Of a stretch of DNA of 64,000 bases, positions 39,773 to 48,337 are shown piece after piece (positions within the stretch are counted from its first letter, which is position 1; every line of letters begins with the position of its first letter). The notes beneath the pieces are model-generated. The model was not told the DNA's origin and ran no database searches. It saw nothing but the letters and a program-made list of their open reading frames with translations. The position numbers and the translations under genes were made by a program. The DNA is from an uncultured Aquimarina sp. (GTDB taxonomy: Bacteria; Bacteroidota; Bacteroidia; Flavobacteriales; Flavobacteriaceae): NCBI GenBank assembly GCA_947496555.1, contig CANMDH010000019.1, forward strand, positions 1 to 64,000, given 5' to 3'.

Positions 39773-40672
39773 TTAGTTTTGTTTGTTGGTTAATTGTAAG
39801 AATTGTTCTTCAAGGCTCTCTTTTCGTTTTACAAGATGCGTAAGAACTATTCCTTCGTTAAATAATTGCCTGTTAAGACTTTCTTCATCTAATTCATTAG
39901 TTAAAAAAGCAACAATTTTATCACCTTCTTCTTTTACATTACCAAAAGCATCATTTTTGGATAACCATTCTTTTAAAACACCATTTTGATTACTTTTTAA
40001 TTCAAAGAATCCATGGCTAGCATTCATTTCATCAACGGGTCCAGAATACAATTTCATCCCTTTTCGTATAATAACCACATGGCTACAAACTTTTTCAACC
40101 TCGTCCAGCAAGTGAGAAGCCAATAAGATAGTGGTGCCTTTGGAAGCGATCTTTTTGATAATCTCTCTTATTTGATGTATCCCTTGGGGATCCAGGCCAT
40201 TGGTAGGTTCATCCAGGATTAATATTTCTGGATCGTTTAGCAATGCAGAGGCAATTGCCAAACGCTGTTTCATTCCTAAAGAAAATGTTCTGAACTTACT
40301 ATCCTTACGGTCCAATAACCCTACTATTTCGAGTTTTTCTTCAATCCTATCAGAGGGAACTCCTTTGATCTGGCATACCAGTTTCAGATTTTGAGCAGCG
40401 GTCATGTAGGGGTAAAAATTAGGTCGCTCAATAATGGCTCCTACTTTTTTCAGAGCCTCGTGGGTAGAAGTATTACCATCGAACCAGCTAAACGCTCCTG
40501 ATGTTCTATTTACTACATTAAGTACAATACCAAGCGTGGTTGATTTTCCACTCCCGTTAGGGCCCAAAATACCATAAACATTTCCTTTCTTTATGGTAAA
40601 CGAAAGATCTTTTACTGCTGTAATAGGACCAAATTTCTTGGTAAGATTAGTAAGTGTTAGAATATTTTCCAA
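39773..40672 (-). CDS. ABC transporter ATP-binding protein
   Basis: A 299-residue ATPase of the BcrA/CcmA type. Walker A is GPNGSGKST, the signature is FSLGMKQRL, Walker B is ILILDEPTNGLDP, and the switch His is in ASHLL. The C-terminal 80 residues are the extension usual in this group. It is paired with the following permease to make an exporter of unknown substrate. Confidence 0.93.
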   Translation of the reverse strand: MENILTLTNLTKKFGPITAVKDLSFTIKKGNVYGILGPNGSGKSTTLGIVLNVVNRTSGAFSWFDGNTSTHEALKKVGAIIERPNFYPYMTAAQNLKLVCQIKGVPSDRIEEKLEIVGLLDRKDSKFRTFSLGMKQRLAIASALLNDPEILILDEPTNGLDPQGIHQIREIIKKIASKGTTILLASHLLDEVEKVCSHVVIIRKGMKLYSGPVDEMNASHGFFELKSNQNGVLKEWLSKNDAFGNVKEEGDKIVAFLTNELDEESLNRQLFNEGIVLTHLVKRKESLEEQFLQLTNKQN

Positions 40673-40812
40673 TTGAAATTATTTTGGCGGTTATATAAAA
40701 CAAGACGACAAGTAGTGGTTTTTGTTACAAAAAATAGTTACTTCCTGTTAATTGATTGTTTTGGTGTTTGGGATTTGAAATTTGTAACTTGCTTGTCTTA
40801 GAGAAGTATGTT

Positions 40813-41880
40813 ATGGAAGAAAAATTAATGTCGAAAAAAAAACCAACGTATCCTATTAACGATGAGTTGGATAAATATCTAAAGGAATGTAATCGAAAAA
40901 TAAAAATCCCGGTATTTTATGATGATTTACTTCGGTTCTCTGGCTCGGTTGTGGTGTATGATAGTAACGACGAGGATACATTGTGGATACGTGTGTATTA
41001 TGAGGAGCATGAAAGGCCTGAAATAGAATCCAGTCTGAAGAAAGTGTATACCATACTTCATTCTGACGGTAATGAGGATGCCATAGAGTTTTTGAATATT
41101 GATGCAATTGACTATTGTACCTTCGGAAACTCAAAACCCTTCAGAATAAAAGTTAGAAATATTCTTAATGATAACTATACCTACATATATGTTAAAAAGG
41201 CAGACGCCTCACGGATCTATGGATTAGAGTTGGAACATATGTTCTCTCCCAACCGTATTAATTTTTTGGTCTATAAAAACACACTAATCGAAGAGCATAT
41301 CGCTGGTATCCCAGGGGATGTTTTTATTAAGGATTTTCTTCCGGATCTTAGTGATCAAGCTAAATCGCAAATAGCCAAGGAATTTGTGAAGTTTAATGAA
41401 CGTTGCCAGATGCGTTTACTGGGAGATATGCGTTCGTATAATTATGTGATCATACCTATTCATGATTTTGATCATGTAGAATATAAAATAAGGGCCATTG
41501 ATTTTGATCAGCAATGTTATGAAGGAAAATTGAAAGTGTATCAACCACAATTTTTTAAGGAAAATTTTAAAATGGTTGATATAGTAATGGGCAAATTACA
41601 ACCCAATTCGATTGAGCAATATAAAAAAGAAGAACGTTCTATTTTGGCGAAAAGAATTCTAACCTCAAGATCGAGATATGAGACTTTGGTAGCATGTATG
41701 TGTAAAGATACCATTTCTACCAAGGAAAATTTGAACGAACTACGTGAGCATTTGTATAATTTTACGTTAGACCTTAAATTTCGTCGAAGTCAATCAATGG
41801 GTGAGGTTCTCAAAACCGGACTGGATTTTGTGCGCCGTAATTATGAGAATGTGAATATGAAGAACTTGTTAGATACGTAA
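40813..41880 (+). CDS. Conserved flavobacterial-type protein of unknown function, possible kinase-like fold
   Basis: A 355-residue soluble protein. The ATG at 40813 (MEEKLMSKKK) is preferred; one at 40828 is also possible, and the frame further upstream looks like chance sequence. The N-terminal third is beta-rich (SVVVYDSNDEDTLWIRVYYEE). Later it contains LVYKNTLIEEHIAGIPGDVF, then LLGDMRSYNYVIIP and IRAIDFDQQCYE. These last two are spaced like the catalytic and metal-binding loops of atypical protein- or sugar-kinase folds. The resemblance is weak and no family was recognised. It is divergent from the ABC exporter and convergent with TauE. Confidence 0.6.
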   Translation: MEEKLMSKKKPTYPINDELDKYLKECNRKIKIPVFYDDLLRFSGSVVVYDSNDEDTLWIRVYYEEHERPEIESSLKKVYTILHSDGNEDAIEFLNIDAIDYCTFGNSKPFRIKVRNILNDNYTYIYVKKADASRIYGLELEHMFSPNRINFLVYKNTLIEEHIAGIPGDVFIKDFLPDLSDQAKSQIAKEFVKFNERCQMRLLGDMRSYNYVIIPIHDFDHVEYKIRAIDFDQQCYEGKLKVYQPQFFKENFKMVDIVMGKLQPNSIEQYKKEERSILAKRILTSRSRYETLVACMCKDTISTKENLNELREHLYNFTLDLKFRRSQSMGEVLKTGLDFVRRNYENVNMKNLLDT

Positions 41881-41900
41881 AACAATGCTGCTATTCTTTT

Positions 41901-42674
41901 TTATAATATCCCTATACCAAGTAGAATTGAAAAAACAATGAGTAAAATTCCAACAATAATCTGTATTGTATTTATGGTGATTTTCTTTAAAAACTTATTG
42001 CCAATATAGGCTCCGATAAAAGCCATTGCACTGGCAGTAATTAGCAAAGGGTAGTTAAGCTTATCTCCCAATTGCCAGATATCTTTTGCATATATAGAGA
42101 TTCTAGACACATCTATAAAACAAGCAATAACTACTCCCGTAGCTATAAAAGCTTCTTTGGTAAGTTTGGCGCGTATCAAAAAAGCGGTTCGTAAGGCACC
42201 TTGATGACCAGATAATCCACCAAAAAAACCACTTAATGCGCCACCTAATGGTAGGTATTTGGTATCAATTTCTAATCTTTTAAGTTTCGGAATTAGGTCA
42301 AACAACGAAAAGAAAATAAGCAACAAAGCAATACAGATTTTCACAACAGTTATTTGATATGGTTTGCTTGCAATTTGATATGAAAACAGGGGTTCAACTT
42401 CTGTAAGTGCGCCAAGAATATAAGCTCCCAGAAAAGCGAAAACAATAGCGGGTAAACCAAAGCGCAATACAGTTCTTACATTTGCCTTTTTTCCTATAAG
42501 ACTAAGTTTAAAAATATTGTTCAGTAAATGTACAATAGCAGTCAAGGCGATAGCAATATCGATAGGGAAGAAAAGTGCAAACACTGGCATAAGCAAAGTG
42601 CCCAATCCAAAACCAGAAAAAAAAGTTAATCCGGATCCTAATAAAGCGACTATGCCAACCAGAACAAAATCCAC
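41901..42674 (-). CDS. TauE/SafE-family membrane exporter
   Basis: A 257-residue integral membrane protein with about eight helices. The opening VGIVALLGSGLTFFSGFGLGTLLMPVFALF and the mid-protein GGALSGFFGGLSGHQGALRTAFL are the two inverted-repeat halves of TauE/SafE proteins. They export sulfite, sulfoacetate or similar anions, but the substrate here is unknown. The gene starts 6 bp after the stop codon of ndpA, so they are probably co-transcribed. Confidence 0.9.
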   Translation of the reverse strand: MDFVLVGIVALLGSGLTFFSGFGLGTLLMPVFALFFPIDIAIALTAIVHLLNNIFKLSLIGKKANVRTVLRFGLPAIVFAFLGAYILGALTEVEPLFSYQIASKPYQITVVKICIALLLIFFSLFDLIPKLKRLEIDTKYLPLGGALSGFFGGLSGHQGALRTAFLIRAKLTKEAFIATGVVIACFIDVSRISIYAKDIWQLGDKLNYPLLITASAMAFIGAYIGNKFLKKITINTIQIIVGILLIVFSILLGIGIL

Positions 42675-42680
42675 AATTTG

Positions 42681-43739
42681 TTATGATTTTTGCTCTTTGT
42701 TGAAATATACAAGATAGTAGTACATCTGTTTTTCTTCGTCCCAACCTTTTTCTACAAATTTTTCAGCAGACTCCGGATTAATAAAGTCCATTTTGATCTG
42801 TACATTGGTGTCAAGACTAATCACGTTTTTCATTTTTTTGCGAGCTGCGGTCACTGCATTATTAGCAATAGGGAAGGAAGTAAGGTCCTCAATCTGGTAT
42901 TTTGGTGCTTTCTCTACTTTGTAATGCTTAAATTCAGGTATTAGATCCGGATTATCAATTACATCATTTAAGAAGGCTGTTTCTTCAAATTCATCATTTT
43001 TGGCAAAGTGATTCACCGCACGATTCATAAACATCACCTCTTCTTTTTTATCTTCTGCAGGTAAAACCACATCTTTGGCAAAGTCCTGGCAGAATTTCAT
43101 ATATTTTTTAGTATAGAAATTCTCATCTGCAAAAGCTTTAACTCCTAAAAAGTGCTCTAGCCAATACTTGGTGTCATATTTGTTCGAATCTACAGACAAG
43201 ATTTTATAACCTTCCTCTTTTTTATGATTAAAGATTAAGCATCCTTTATCTAGTTTATTTAGGTTTACCCCTTGTTGAATTAATAACTCAATGTTTGACT
43301 CTTTTTCTTCAAACTGAAGAAAATCGTGTTTTAATTCTGATTTAAAAATCCCTAAGGCAGAGACCTTTTCATTATCAATAGTCACATTATCAAGATAGGT
43401 AACATACACTTCGCCACTTTTGATATGAGGGTGTTGTGATTGCTCATAAAGTAGAGAGGCAATTCGCTTTGATTTTTGGTGAACCGAAGAAGGGTTTTCA
43501 AAAATCTCGGTTACGATTTTATATAAAGGGTTAAACTCTACATCAACCTCATTGGCAAATTGAAAATAATTTTCTTCCTTTTCTCTAAATGGTTTGAAGA
43601 AATACTCTTTTAGGATAGCAGTCAACTCATCATTAACTGCATAAGGAGAATCTGATAGAAATATACTTTCTCCTTTATTTTTGTTTCCAATTTTGTGAAC
43701 CGAAAGTGATTCGATTTGGGTGCTGTATAAGTTAATCAT
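42681..43739 (-). CDS. Nucleoid-associated protein (NdpA/YejK family)
   Basis: A 352-residue 37-kDa nucleoid-associated protein. YVTYLDNVTIDNEKVSALGIFKSE and the NLNKLDKGCLIFNHKK block are typical of NdpA. It is thought to bind DNA and influence topoisomerase activity in some bacteria. It lies between a four-helix-bundle element upstream and tauE downstream. Confidence 0.85.
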   Translation of the reverse strand: MINLYSTQIESLSVHKIGNKNKGESIFLSDSPYAVNDELTAILKEYFFKPFREKEENYFQFANEVDVEFNPLYKIVTEIFENPSSVHQKSKRIASLLYEQSQHPHIKSGEVYVTYLDNVTIDNEKVSALGIFKSELKHDFLQFEEKESNIELLIQQGVNLNKLDKGCLIFNHKKEEGYKILSVDSNKYDTKYWLEHFLGVKAFADENFYTKKYMKFCQDFAKDVVLPAEDKKEEVMFMNRAVNHFAKNDEFEETAFLNDVIDNPDLIPEFKHYKVEKAPKYQIEDLTSFPIANNAVTAARKKMKNVISLDTNVQIKMDFINPESAEKFVEKGWDEEKQMYYYLVYFNKEQKS

Positions 43740-43760
43740 TTTTATTAGTATCAGAGCTGC

Positions 43761-44181
43761 AAAGTATCAAAGTTACAAAGCGGCCAAGTTAAATAGTTTG
43801 TTTTGAGGTTTTAATTGTTCTAACGAAGCTAGAGAGCATGCGTTCTAATTCTCTTGTATCTTCATAAATTAAATTGAAATTATTTTCAGATATAAAATTT
43901 AAATTCTTTCCAATTTCTATTTGCGTTTGTAACTCAAAAAGTGAACTCATCGCAATATTAAGAAATTTCATGTAATCATTTTTTCCATCTCTTCCATATC
44001 CTTCTGCAATATTGCTTGGAATGGATATTGATGCTCGTCTCATTTGAGATGTAAGCCCATAAATTTCTTCTTGAGGAAAGTTTTTAGTTTCATTATATAT
44101 TTTTGTCACAAGCATCATAGCCTTTTGCCAAATTTTTAAATTTCGAAATGTACTCATAATTGCTTTGTGACTTTGAATCTA
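43761..44181 (-). mobile_element. IVS-like element A with terminal inverted repeats
   Basis: The left arm TCAAAGTTACAAAGC (43767-43781) pairs with GCTTTGTGACTTTGA (44162-44176), with one mismatch. The arms enclose a single S23-type four-helix-bundle gene. This is the design of the intervening sequences found in 23S rRNA genes, here standing alone between protein genes. Confidence 0.5.
43789..44157 (-). CDS. Four-helix-bundle protein (S23/IVS type), copy A
   Basis: A 122-residue helical protein of the 23S-rRNA-intervening-sequence (S23) family, related in fold to Avd proteins. MSTFRNLKIWQKAMMLVTKIY, the RRASISIPSNIAEGYGR motif and FLNIAMSSLFELQTQ are family hallmarks. It is about 70 percent identical to copy B at 45842. 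The molecular role is unknown. It is framed by inverted repeats, see the element entry. Confidence 0.92.
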   Translation of the reverse strand: MSTFRNLKIWQKAMMLVTKIYNETKNFPQEEIYGLTSQMRRASISIPSNIAEGYGRDGKNDYMKFLNIAMSSLFELQTQIEIGKNLNFISENNFNLIYEDTRELERMLSSFVRTIKTSKQTI

Positions 44182-44200
44182 TGAAACTTTGTGACTCTAT

Positions 44201-44716
44201 TTAATTCCAATTCTCATCAAATCCAAGATCGTCATATTCATCCAAATCCATAAAACCTTCTCCAGTTTCTTCTCCTAAATCCAGGGATTCATCAGATTTA
44301 AATTCTTTATCAGGAGCGTTATCGGGTATTTGCCCATGAACAAACATTACATTTGGGTATTCCATACCACTTTCATATTCTGCGATCTCTGCTAATTCTA
44401 CCAAAAAGGTCCACATGCTTAAAAAATCGTAGATGAAAATAAGTTTAGGAGACGCCTCATGTACTACATCTATTAATGTGGTTTCATTCATTAATCGTAC
44501 AGGCTGATTTCCATCACTCATATCAAACAATGAGATTTCCTCGCCCTGGTTCCATTGCTCATCACTAATATAAAACGAAGCCATCTCTGTACCATCAAAA
44601 CCAAAGGACTGGGTAATAACATTATGAAATTGCTCAAGTGTGGCTTCTTGTTCGATTTCGATATCTCTGAAAACGTCTTCTTCTGTGTCCAGTATAATTC
44701 TGAAACGGTAAATCAT
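44201..44716 (-). CDS. Plasmid pRiA4b ORF-3-like protein
   Basis: A 171-residue acidic protein of the pRiA4b ORF-3 / IS1096 TnpR-passenger family. The start MIYRFRIILDTEEDVFRDIEIEQEATLEQFHNVI is the conserved fold. A C-terminal Asp/Glu-rich tail (SDESLDLGEETGEGF) follows. Despite the family name there is no sign of an associated insertion sequence. The function is unknown. It lies between the element A gene and ctaA. Confidence 0.82.
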   Translation of the reverse strand: MIYRFRIILDTEEDVFRDIEIEQEATLEQFHNVITQSFGFDGTEMASFYISDEQWNQGEEISLFDMSDGNQPVRLMNETTLIDVVHEASPKLIFIYDFLSMWTFLVELAEIAEYESGMEYPNVMFVHGQIPDNAPDKEFKSDESLDLGEETGEGFMDLDEYDDLGFDENWN

Positions 44717-44760
44717 TCTTTACTAATTTTTGGAACTGCAAAGATACTATAAATGCATTG

Positions 44761-45777
44761 TTATTTACTAAAACGATGCAATGAAAAAGTCATTGTGCCT
44801 AACAAGAAAAAAGCAACAACTTGATGCAAAACCCCGAGTGTGATCGGTACTCTATATAGTAATGTGAAAATACCTAACAAAAACTGAACGCATACAATAA
44901 CTAATAATGCATTTATAGCGTTATTTTGGATGGTATTCTTTTTGACTTTTTTACTTCGGTACCAGGTAAAAATTATAAGTCCAACTACTATATAGGCTAG
45001 ATATCGATGCACAAATTGCACTCCGCTTTTTCCTTCAACAAAGTTTTTAATAACAGGAGATTGTTCTATGTATACCGATTCATGAATTAATGCTCCATCA
45101 TTCATTAATGGCCAATGATTATGTAGTAAACCTGCATCTAATCCGGCCACAAAGGCACCATAAATAATTTGCAATAAAAGTAGTGCCAATCCCCATCTAA
45201 GTAAGTTCCTAAATTTAATATCAATTACTTTTTTATCTGGATATATTAGATCCAAGGCCACCCAAAGCGTATATGCAAAAGTTATAAAAGCAGCCGTTAA
45301 ATGCATGGCCAGTCTATAATGACTTACGTCGGGTCTATCTACGAGCCCGCTCTTTACCATAAACCAACCCAAAAAACCTTGAAAACCACCCATGAGCATC
45401 AGGATCAAAGACTTTCTTATGGTAGGTTTAGTAAGTTGTTTTCGAACTAAGAAGTATACAAAAGGAATTATAAAAACTACACCTATAAATCTTCCGATAA
45501 CACGATGCAACCATTCCCAGAAATAAATGTCTTTAAAATCCTCCAGGGTAAATTTGTAATTGATCTTTTGATATTCAGGGTATTGTTTGTATAATTCGAA
45601 AGCTTCATTCCACTCGGTTTCGTTTAAAGGAGGAATAGTACCTGAGATTAATTTATAATTAGACATAGACAGTCCGGAGTGCGTGAGTCTGGTAATACCG
45701 CCAACAACAACCATTATAAAAATTAATGTACATCCAGTAAGGAGCCAGTAAATTACTTTCTTATTGTCTTTTTTCAT
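44761..45777 (-). CDS. ctaA: Heme A synthase (COX15/CtaA)
   Basis: A 338-residue membrane enzyme that oxidises heme O to heme A for cytochrome oxidase. Eight membrane segments are present. GGITRLTHSGLSM, WEWLHRVIGRFIG, HLTAAFITF, and VQFVHRYLAYIVV supply the conserved heme-ligand His residues. The length is normal. No cytochrome oxidase genes are next to it in this window. Confidence 0.95.
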   Translation of the reverse strand: MKKDNKKVIYWLLTGCTLIFIMVVVGGITRLTHSGLSMSNYKLISGTIPPLNETEWNEAFELYKQYPEYQKINYKFTLEDFKDIYFWEWLHRVIGRFIGVVFIIPFVYFLVRKQLTKPTIRKSLILMLMGGFQGFLGWFMVKSGLVDRPDVSHYRLAMHLTAAFITFAYTLWVALDLIYPDKKVIDIKFRNLLRWGLALLLLQIIYGAFVAGLDAGLLHNHWPLMNDGALIHESVYIEQSPVIKNFVEGKSGVQFVHRYLAYIVVGLIIFTWYRSKKVKKNTIQNNAINALLVIVCVQFLLGIFTLLYRVPITLGVLHQVVAFFLLGTMTFSLHRFSK

Positions 45778-45810
45778 TTTGTTTTGTTAATTAGAATCTG
45801 AGACATGGAG

Positions 45811-46268
45811 CATCTAAGAATCTAAGAAGAGTATAGTTTTATTAAGAATCTTTGATTTTTTTGATATAACTAGCTAGCATACGCTCAATTTCTCTAGTAT
45901 TTTCAAACAAAACATTGAAGTCATTTTCTTGAATAAAAGAAAGATTCTTTCCTATTTCTAATTGAGTCTGTAATTCGAAAAGTGAACTTATCGCAATATT
46001 TAAAAATCTTAAATAATCATTTTTACCTAATCTTCCATAGCCTTCTGCTATATTACTGGGGATTGAAACTGATGCTCTTCTTATTTGAGAAGTTAAACCA
46101 TATAACTCTTCTTTAGGAAATGTTTTTGTTTCAATATAAATATTAGTGACCAATTCCATCGATTTTTGCCAAATAATCAAGTTTCTGAATGTACTCATGA
46201 TTGATTTAGTATTAAATTAAAATTTCAAAGATTATAACTTTATAGTCTTTGAAACTTAGATTCTTAGT
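45811..46268 (-). mobile_element. IVS-like element B with terminal inverted repeats
   Basis: CTAAGAATCTAAG (45814-45826) is an exact reverse complement of CTTAGATTCTTAG (46255-46267), enclosing copy B of the four-helix-bundle gene. A second hairpin (TTTCAAAGA/TCTTTGAAA, 46223-46254) lies upstream of the gene. The right arm overlaps the stop codon of cca. Confidence 0.5.
45842..46198 (-). CDS. Four-helix-bundle protein (S23/IVS type), copy B
   Basis: A 118-residue protein of the S23 intervening-sequence family, paralogous to copy A. It keeps MSTFRNLIIWQKSMELV, RRASVSIPSNIAEGYGR and NIAISSLFELQTQLEIGK. It sits between cca and ctaA on the same strand, inside inverted repeats. The function is unknown. 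It could be a neutral passenger or assist processing of the RNA stem. Confidence 0.92.
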   Translation of the reverse strand: MSTFRNLIIWQKSMELVTNIYIETKTFPKEELYGLTSQIRRASVSIPSNIAEGYGRLGKNDYLRFLNIAISSLFELQTQLEIGKNLSFIQENDFNVLFENTREIERMLASYIKKIKDS

Positions 46269-47688
46269 TACTTTTTAACCCTAATTCTTTCCCTTTCTCA
46301 ATCATAAATTGAAAAGCTGCTTCGTGTTCATTAGGAATTTCACCTTCTAATATTGCTTCTTTGATAGCTTCTTTAATGATCCCAATCTCGCGCGAAGGTT
46401 TTATATTAAAAGTCTCCATAATTTCTTCTCCTGTGACAGGTGGCTGGAAGTTACGGATATGATCTCGTTCTTCGACCTCGACCATTTTTTGGCGCACGAT
46501 CTTGAAGTTATTATGGTATTTTTTGAAACGTTTTGGGTTTTTTGTAGTAATATCGGCCTCACATAGTGTCATTAATTCTTCGATATGCTCCTCTGCATCA
46601 AATATCAATCTGCGAACTGCCGAGTCAGTAACCTCGCTTGCAATTACGATAGGGCGCGAACTCATTAATACCATTTTCTGAACGAATTTCATTTTTTCAT
46701 TCAATGGCATTTTTAAACGTTTAAACAATTTAAAAACCATTTTTGATCCTACAAATTCATGCCCATGAAAAGTCCATCCAACCTTTTTACTAAACTTTTT
46801 GGTTGGGGCTTTACCAATATCATGTAGTAATGCAGCCCATCGTAACCATAGATCATCAGTGTTTTCAGAGATATTGTCCACTACTTCAAGCGTGTGATAA
46901 AAATTATCTTTGTGTCGCTGTCCTTCTATTTCATCAATTCCTTTTAAGGCTATCAATTCTGGTAAAATAAAGTCTAAAATACCTGTTTTTTCTAACAATT
47001 TAAAACCAATCGAAGGTCGTTCACTTAATAGGATTTTATTTAGTTCGTCTACAATACGTTCTTTGGTGATGATTTTTATTCGGTCTTTATTTCTGGTAAT
47101 TGCGTTCAATGATTCTTTTTCAATCTTAAAACCAAGTTGTGTTGCAAAACGAATGGCTCGCATCATTCGTAAGGGATCGTCAGAATATGTGATATCTGGA
47201 TCCAACGGAGTACGAATAATCTTTGATTTTAAATCTTCGAAACCTTCAAAAGGGTCCAATAATTCTCCAAAATTTTCTTTGGATAAACTAAGTGCTAAGG
47301 CATTTATCGTAAAATCACGGCGGTTTTGGTCATCCTCAAGAGTTCCGTTTTCAACAACCGGATTACGACTATCTTCAGAATAAGACTCTTTTCTGGCACC
47401 AACAAATTCAACTTCGATGTCATCTGTTTTTAACATCGCGGTGCCATACGTTTTAAAAACCTGAACCTTTGGATTATTAGGTAGAAGTTTAGAAACCTCC
47501 CGCGCTAATTTAATACCACTTCCAATAGTAACGATATCAATATCTTTTGCGGTTCCTCTTTGTAACATATAATCCCTTACAAATCCCCCAATCACGTAAC
47601 TTTCTAAGTTTAGATTTATTGAAGCTTTGCTTATAGTTTCAAAAATTGAGTGTTTTAAGGCTTGTTTGTAATTCTTAGCTTCCGACAT
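46264..47688 (-). CDS. cca: tRNA nucleotidyltransferase (CCA-adding) with HD domain
   Basis: A 474-residue class II nucleotidyltransferase. The active site has VIGGFVRDYMLQR and DIDIVTIGSG (the DxD metal pair), then NRRDFTINALAL and RMMRAIRFATQLGF of the head and neck regions. An HD domain follows (ALLHDIGKAPTK and GHEFVGSK). It adds or repairs the 3' CCA of tRNA. It begins 8 bp after the tsaC stop, so the two tRNA-related genes probably form an operon. Confidence 0.9.
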   Translation of the reverse strand: MSEAKNYKQALKHSIFETISKASINLNLESYVIGGFVRDYMLQRGTAKDIDIVTIGSGIKLAREVSKLLPNNPKVQVFKTYGTAMLKTDDIEVEFVGARKESYSEDSRNPVVENGTLEDDQNRRDFTINALALSLSKENFGELLDPFEGFEDLKSKIIRTPLDPDITYSDDPLRMMRAIRFATQLGFKIEKESLNAITRNKDRIKIITKERIVDELNKILLSERPSIGFKLLEKTGILDFILPELIALKGIDEIEGQRHKDNFYHTLEVVDNISENTDDLWLRWAALLHDIGKAPTKKFSKKVGWTFHGHEFVGSKMVFKLFKRLKMPLNEKMKFVQKMVLMSSRPIVIASEVTDSAVRRLIFDAEEHIEELMTLCEADITTKNPKRFKKYHNNFKIVRQKMVEVEERDHIRNFQPPVTGEEIMETFNIKPSREIGIIKEAIKEAILEGEIPNEHEAAFQFMIEKGKELGLKSN

Positions 47689-47696
47689 GTATCAAT

Positions 47697-48266
47697 TTAC
47701 TTCCTGATAATTTTTACGGTGCTGTCATTTCCGATTTTAATGATCGAAGAAGGTCTTGCACCTTTTTTTTGCAAAGGCAAATTTACAACATAGTCAACGC
47801 CTTCCAAAACGGCTTTAGATATTTCTTTGAAGTTTTTTGGTGTTGGCATTCCACTTATATTCGCCGAAGTAGAAATAATAGGCCTTTTGAACTTTCGAAT
47901 TAACTTTCCACAAAAAGGATCTCTGGCTACTCGTATTGCTAATGTATTATCATCTGCAATAATGTTTTCGGCAACACGCAAAGGTCTATCATAGATAATG
48001 GTAGTTGGTTTTGCGGCGTATTTCAAAATATCGTAAGCAACCTCTGGTACTTCTTCGACATATTGTTGTAGCATCTTAAAATCACTAACGAGACAGATCA
48101 TCGACTTGCTTTCCTCTCGATTTTTTAAAGCAAATATCTTATCTATAGCCTCTGCATTGGTTGCGTCACAGCCAATACCCCAAACGGTATCTGTGGGATA
48201 TAATATCGTACCTCCTTTTTTTAAGACTGAAATTGCTTTTTCGATTTCTATGTTTTGATCTGCCAT
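47697..48266 (-). CDS. tsaC: L-threonylcarbamoyladenylate synthase
   Basis: A 189-residue Sua5/YwlC/YrdC-family enzyme that makes threonylcarbamoyl-AMP for tRNA t6A37. The YrdC fold shows ILYPTDTVWGIGCDATN at the start, KSMICLVSDF, RVARDPFCGKLI and PIISTSANISGMP. The short form without the Sua5 C-terminal domain is usual for bacteria. It is the first gene of the tsaC-cca unit. Confidence 0.95.
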   Translation of the reverse strand: MADQNIEIEKAISVLKKGGTILYPTDTVWGIGCDATNAEAIDKIFALKNREESKSMICLVSDFKMLQQYVEEVPEVAYDILKYAAKPTTIIYDRPLRVAENIIADDNTLAIRVARDPFCGKLIRKFKRPIISTSANISGMPTPKNFKEISKAVLEGVDYVVNLPLQKKGARPSSIIKIGNDSTVKIIRK

Positions 48267-48306
48267 TAATTGATTTTTTTATTTTTAGGATGCTTCAAAA
48301 TTACTA

Positions 48307-48314
48307 TATATTTG
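48307..48314 (+). promoter_or_regulatory. -7 box TATATTTG for the GT4 gene
   Basis: TATATTTG matches TAnnTTTG and lies 23 bases before the ATG at 48338, a normal leader spacing in Bacteroidota. The upstream -33 region (TTTTTATTTTTAGG) is only partly consensus. Confidence 0.5.
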
Positions 48315-48337
48315 CCAATGTATCCGTATCTTAATTT

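Noticed and set aside
44201-44716. Mobile element implied by the IS1096-passenger family name
   Set aside because: No transposase or element ends flank this gene. The inverted repeats nearby belong to the adjacent four-helix-bundle element.
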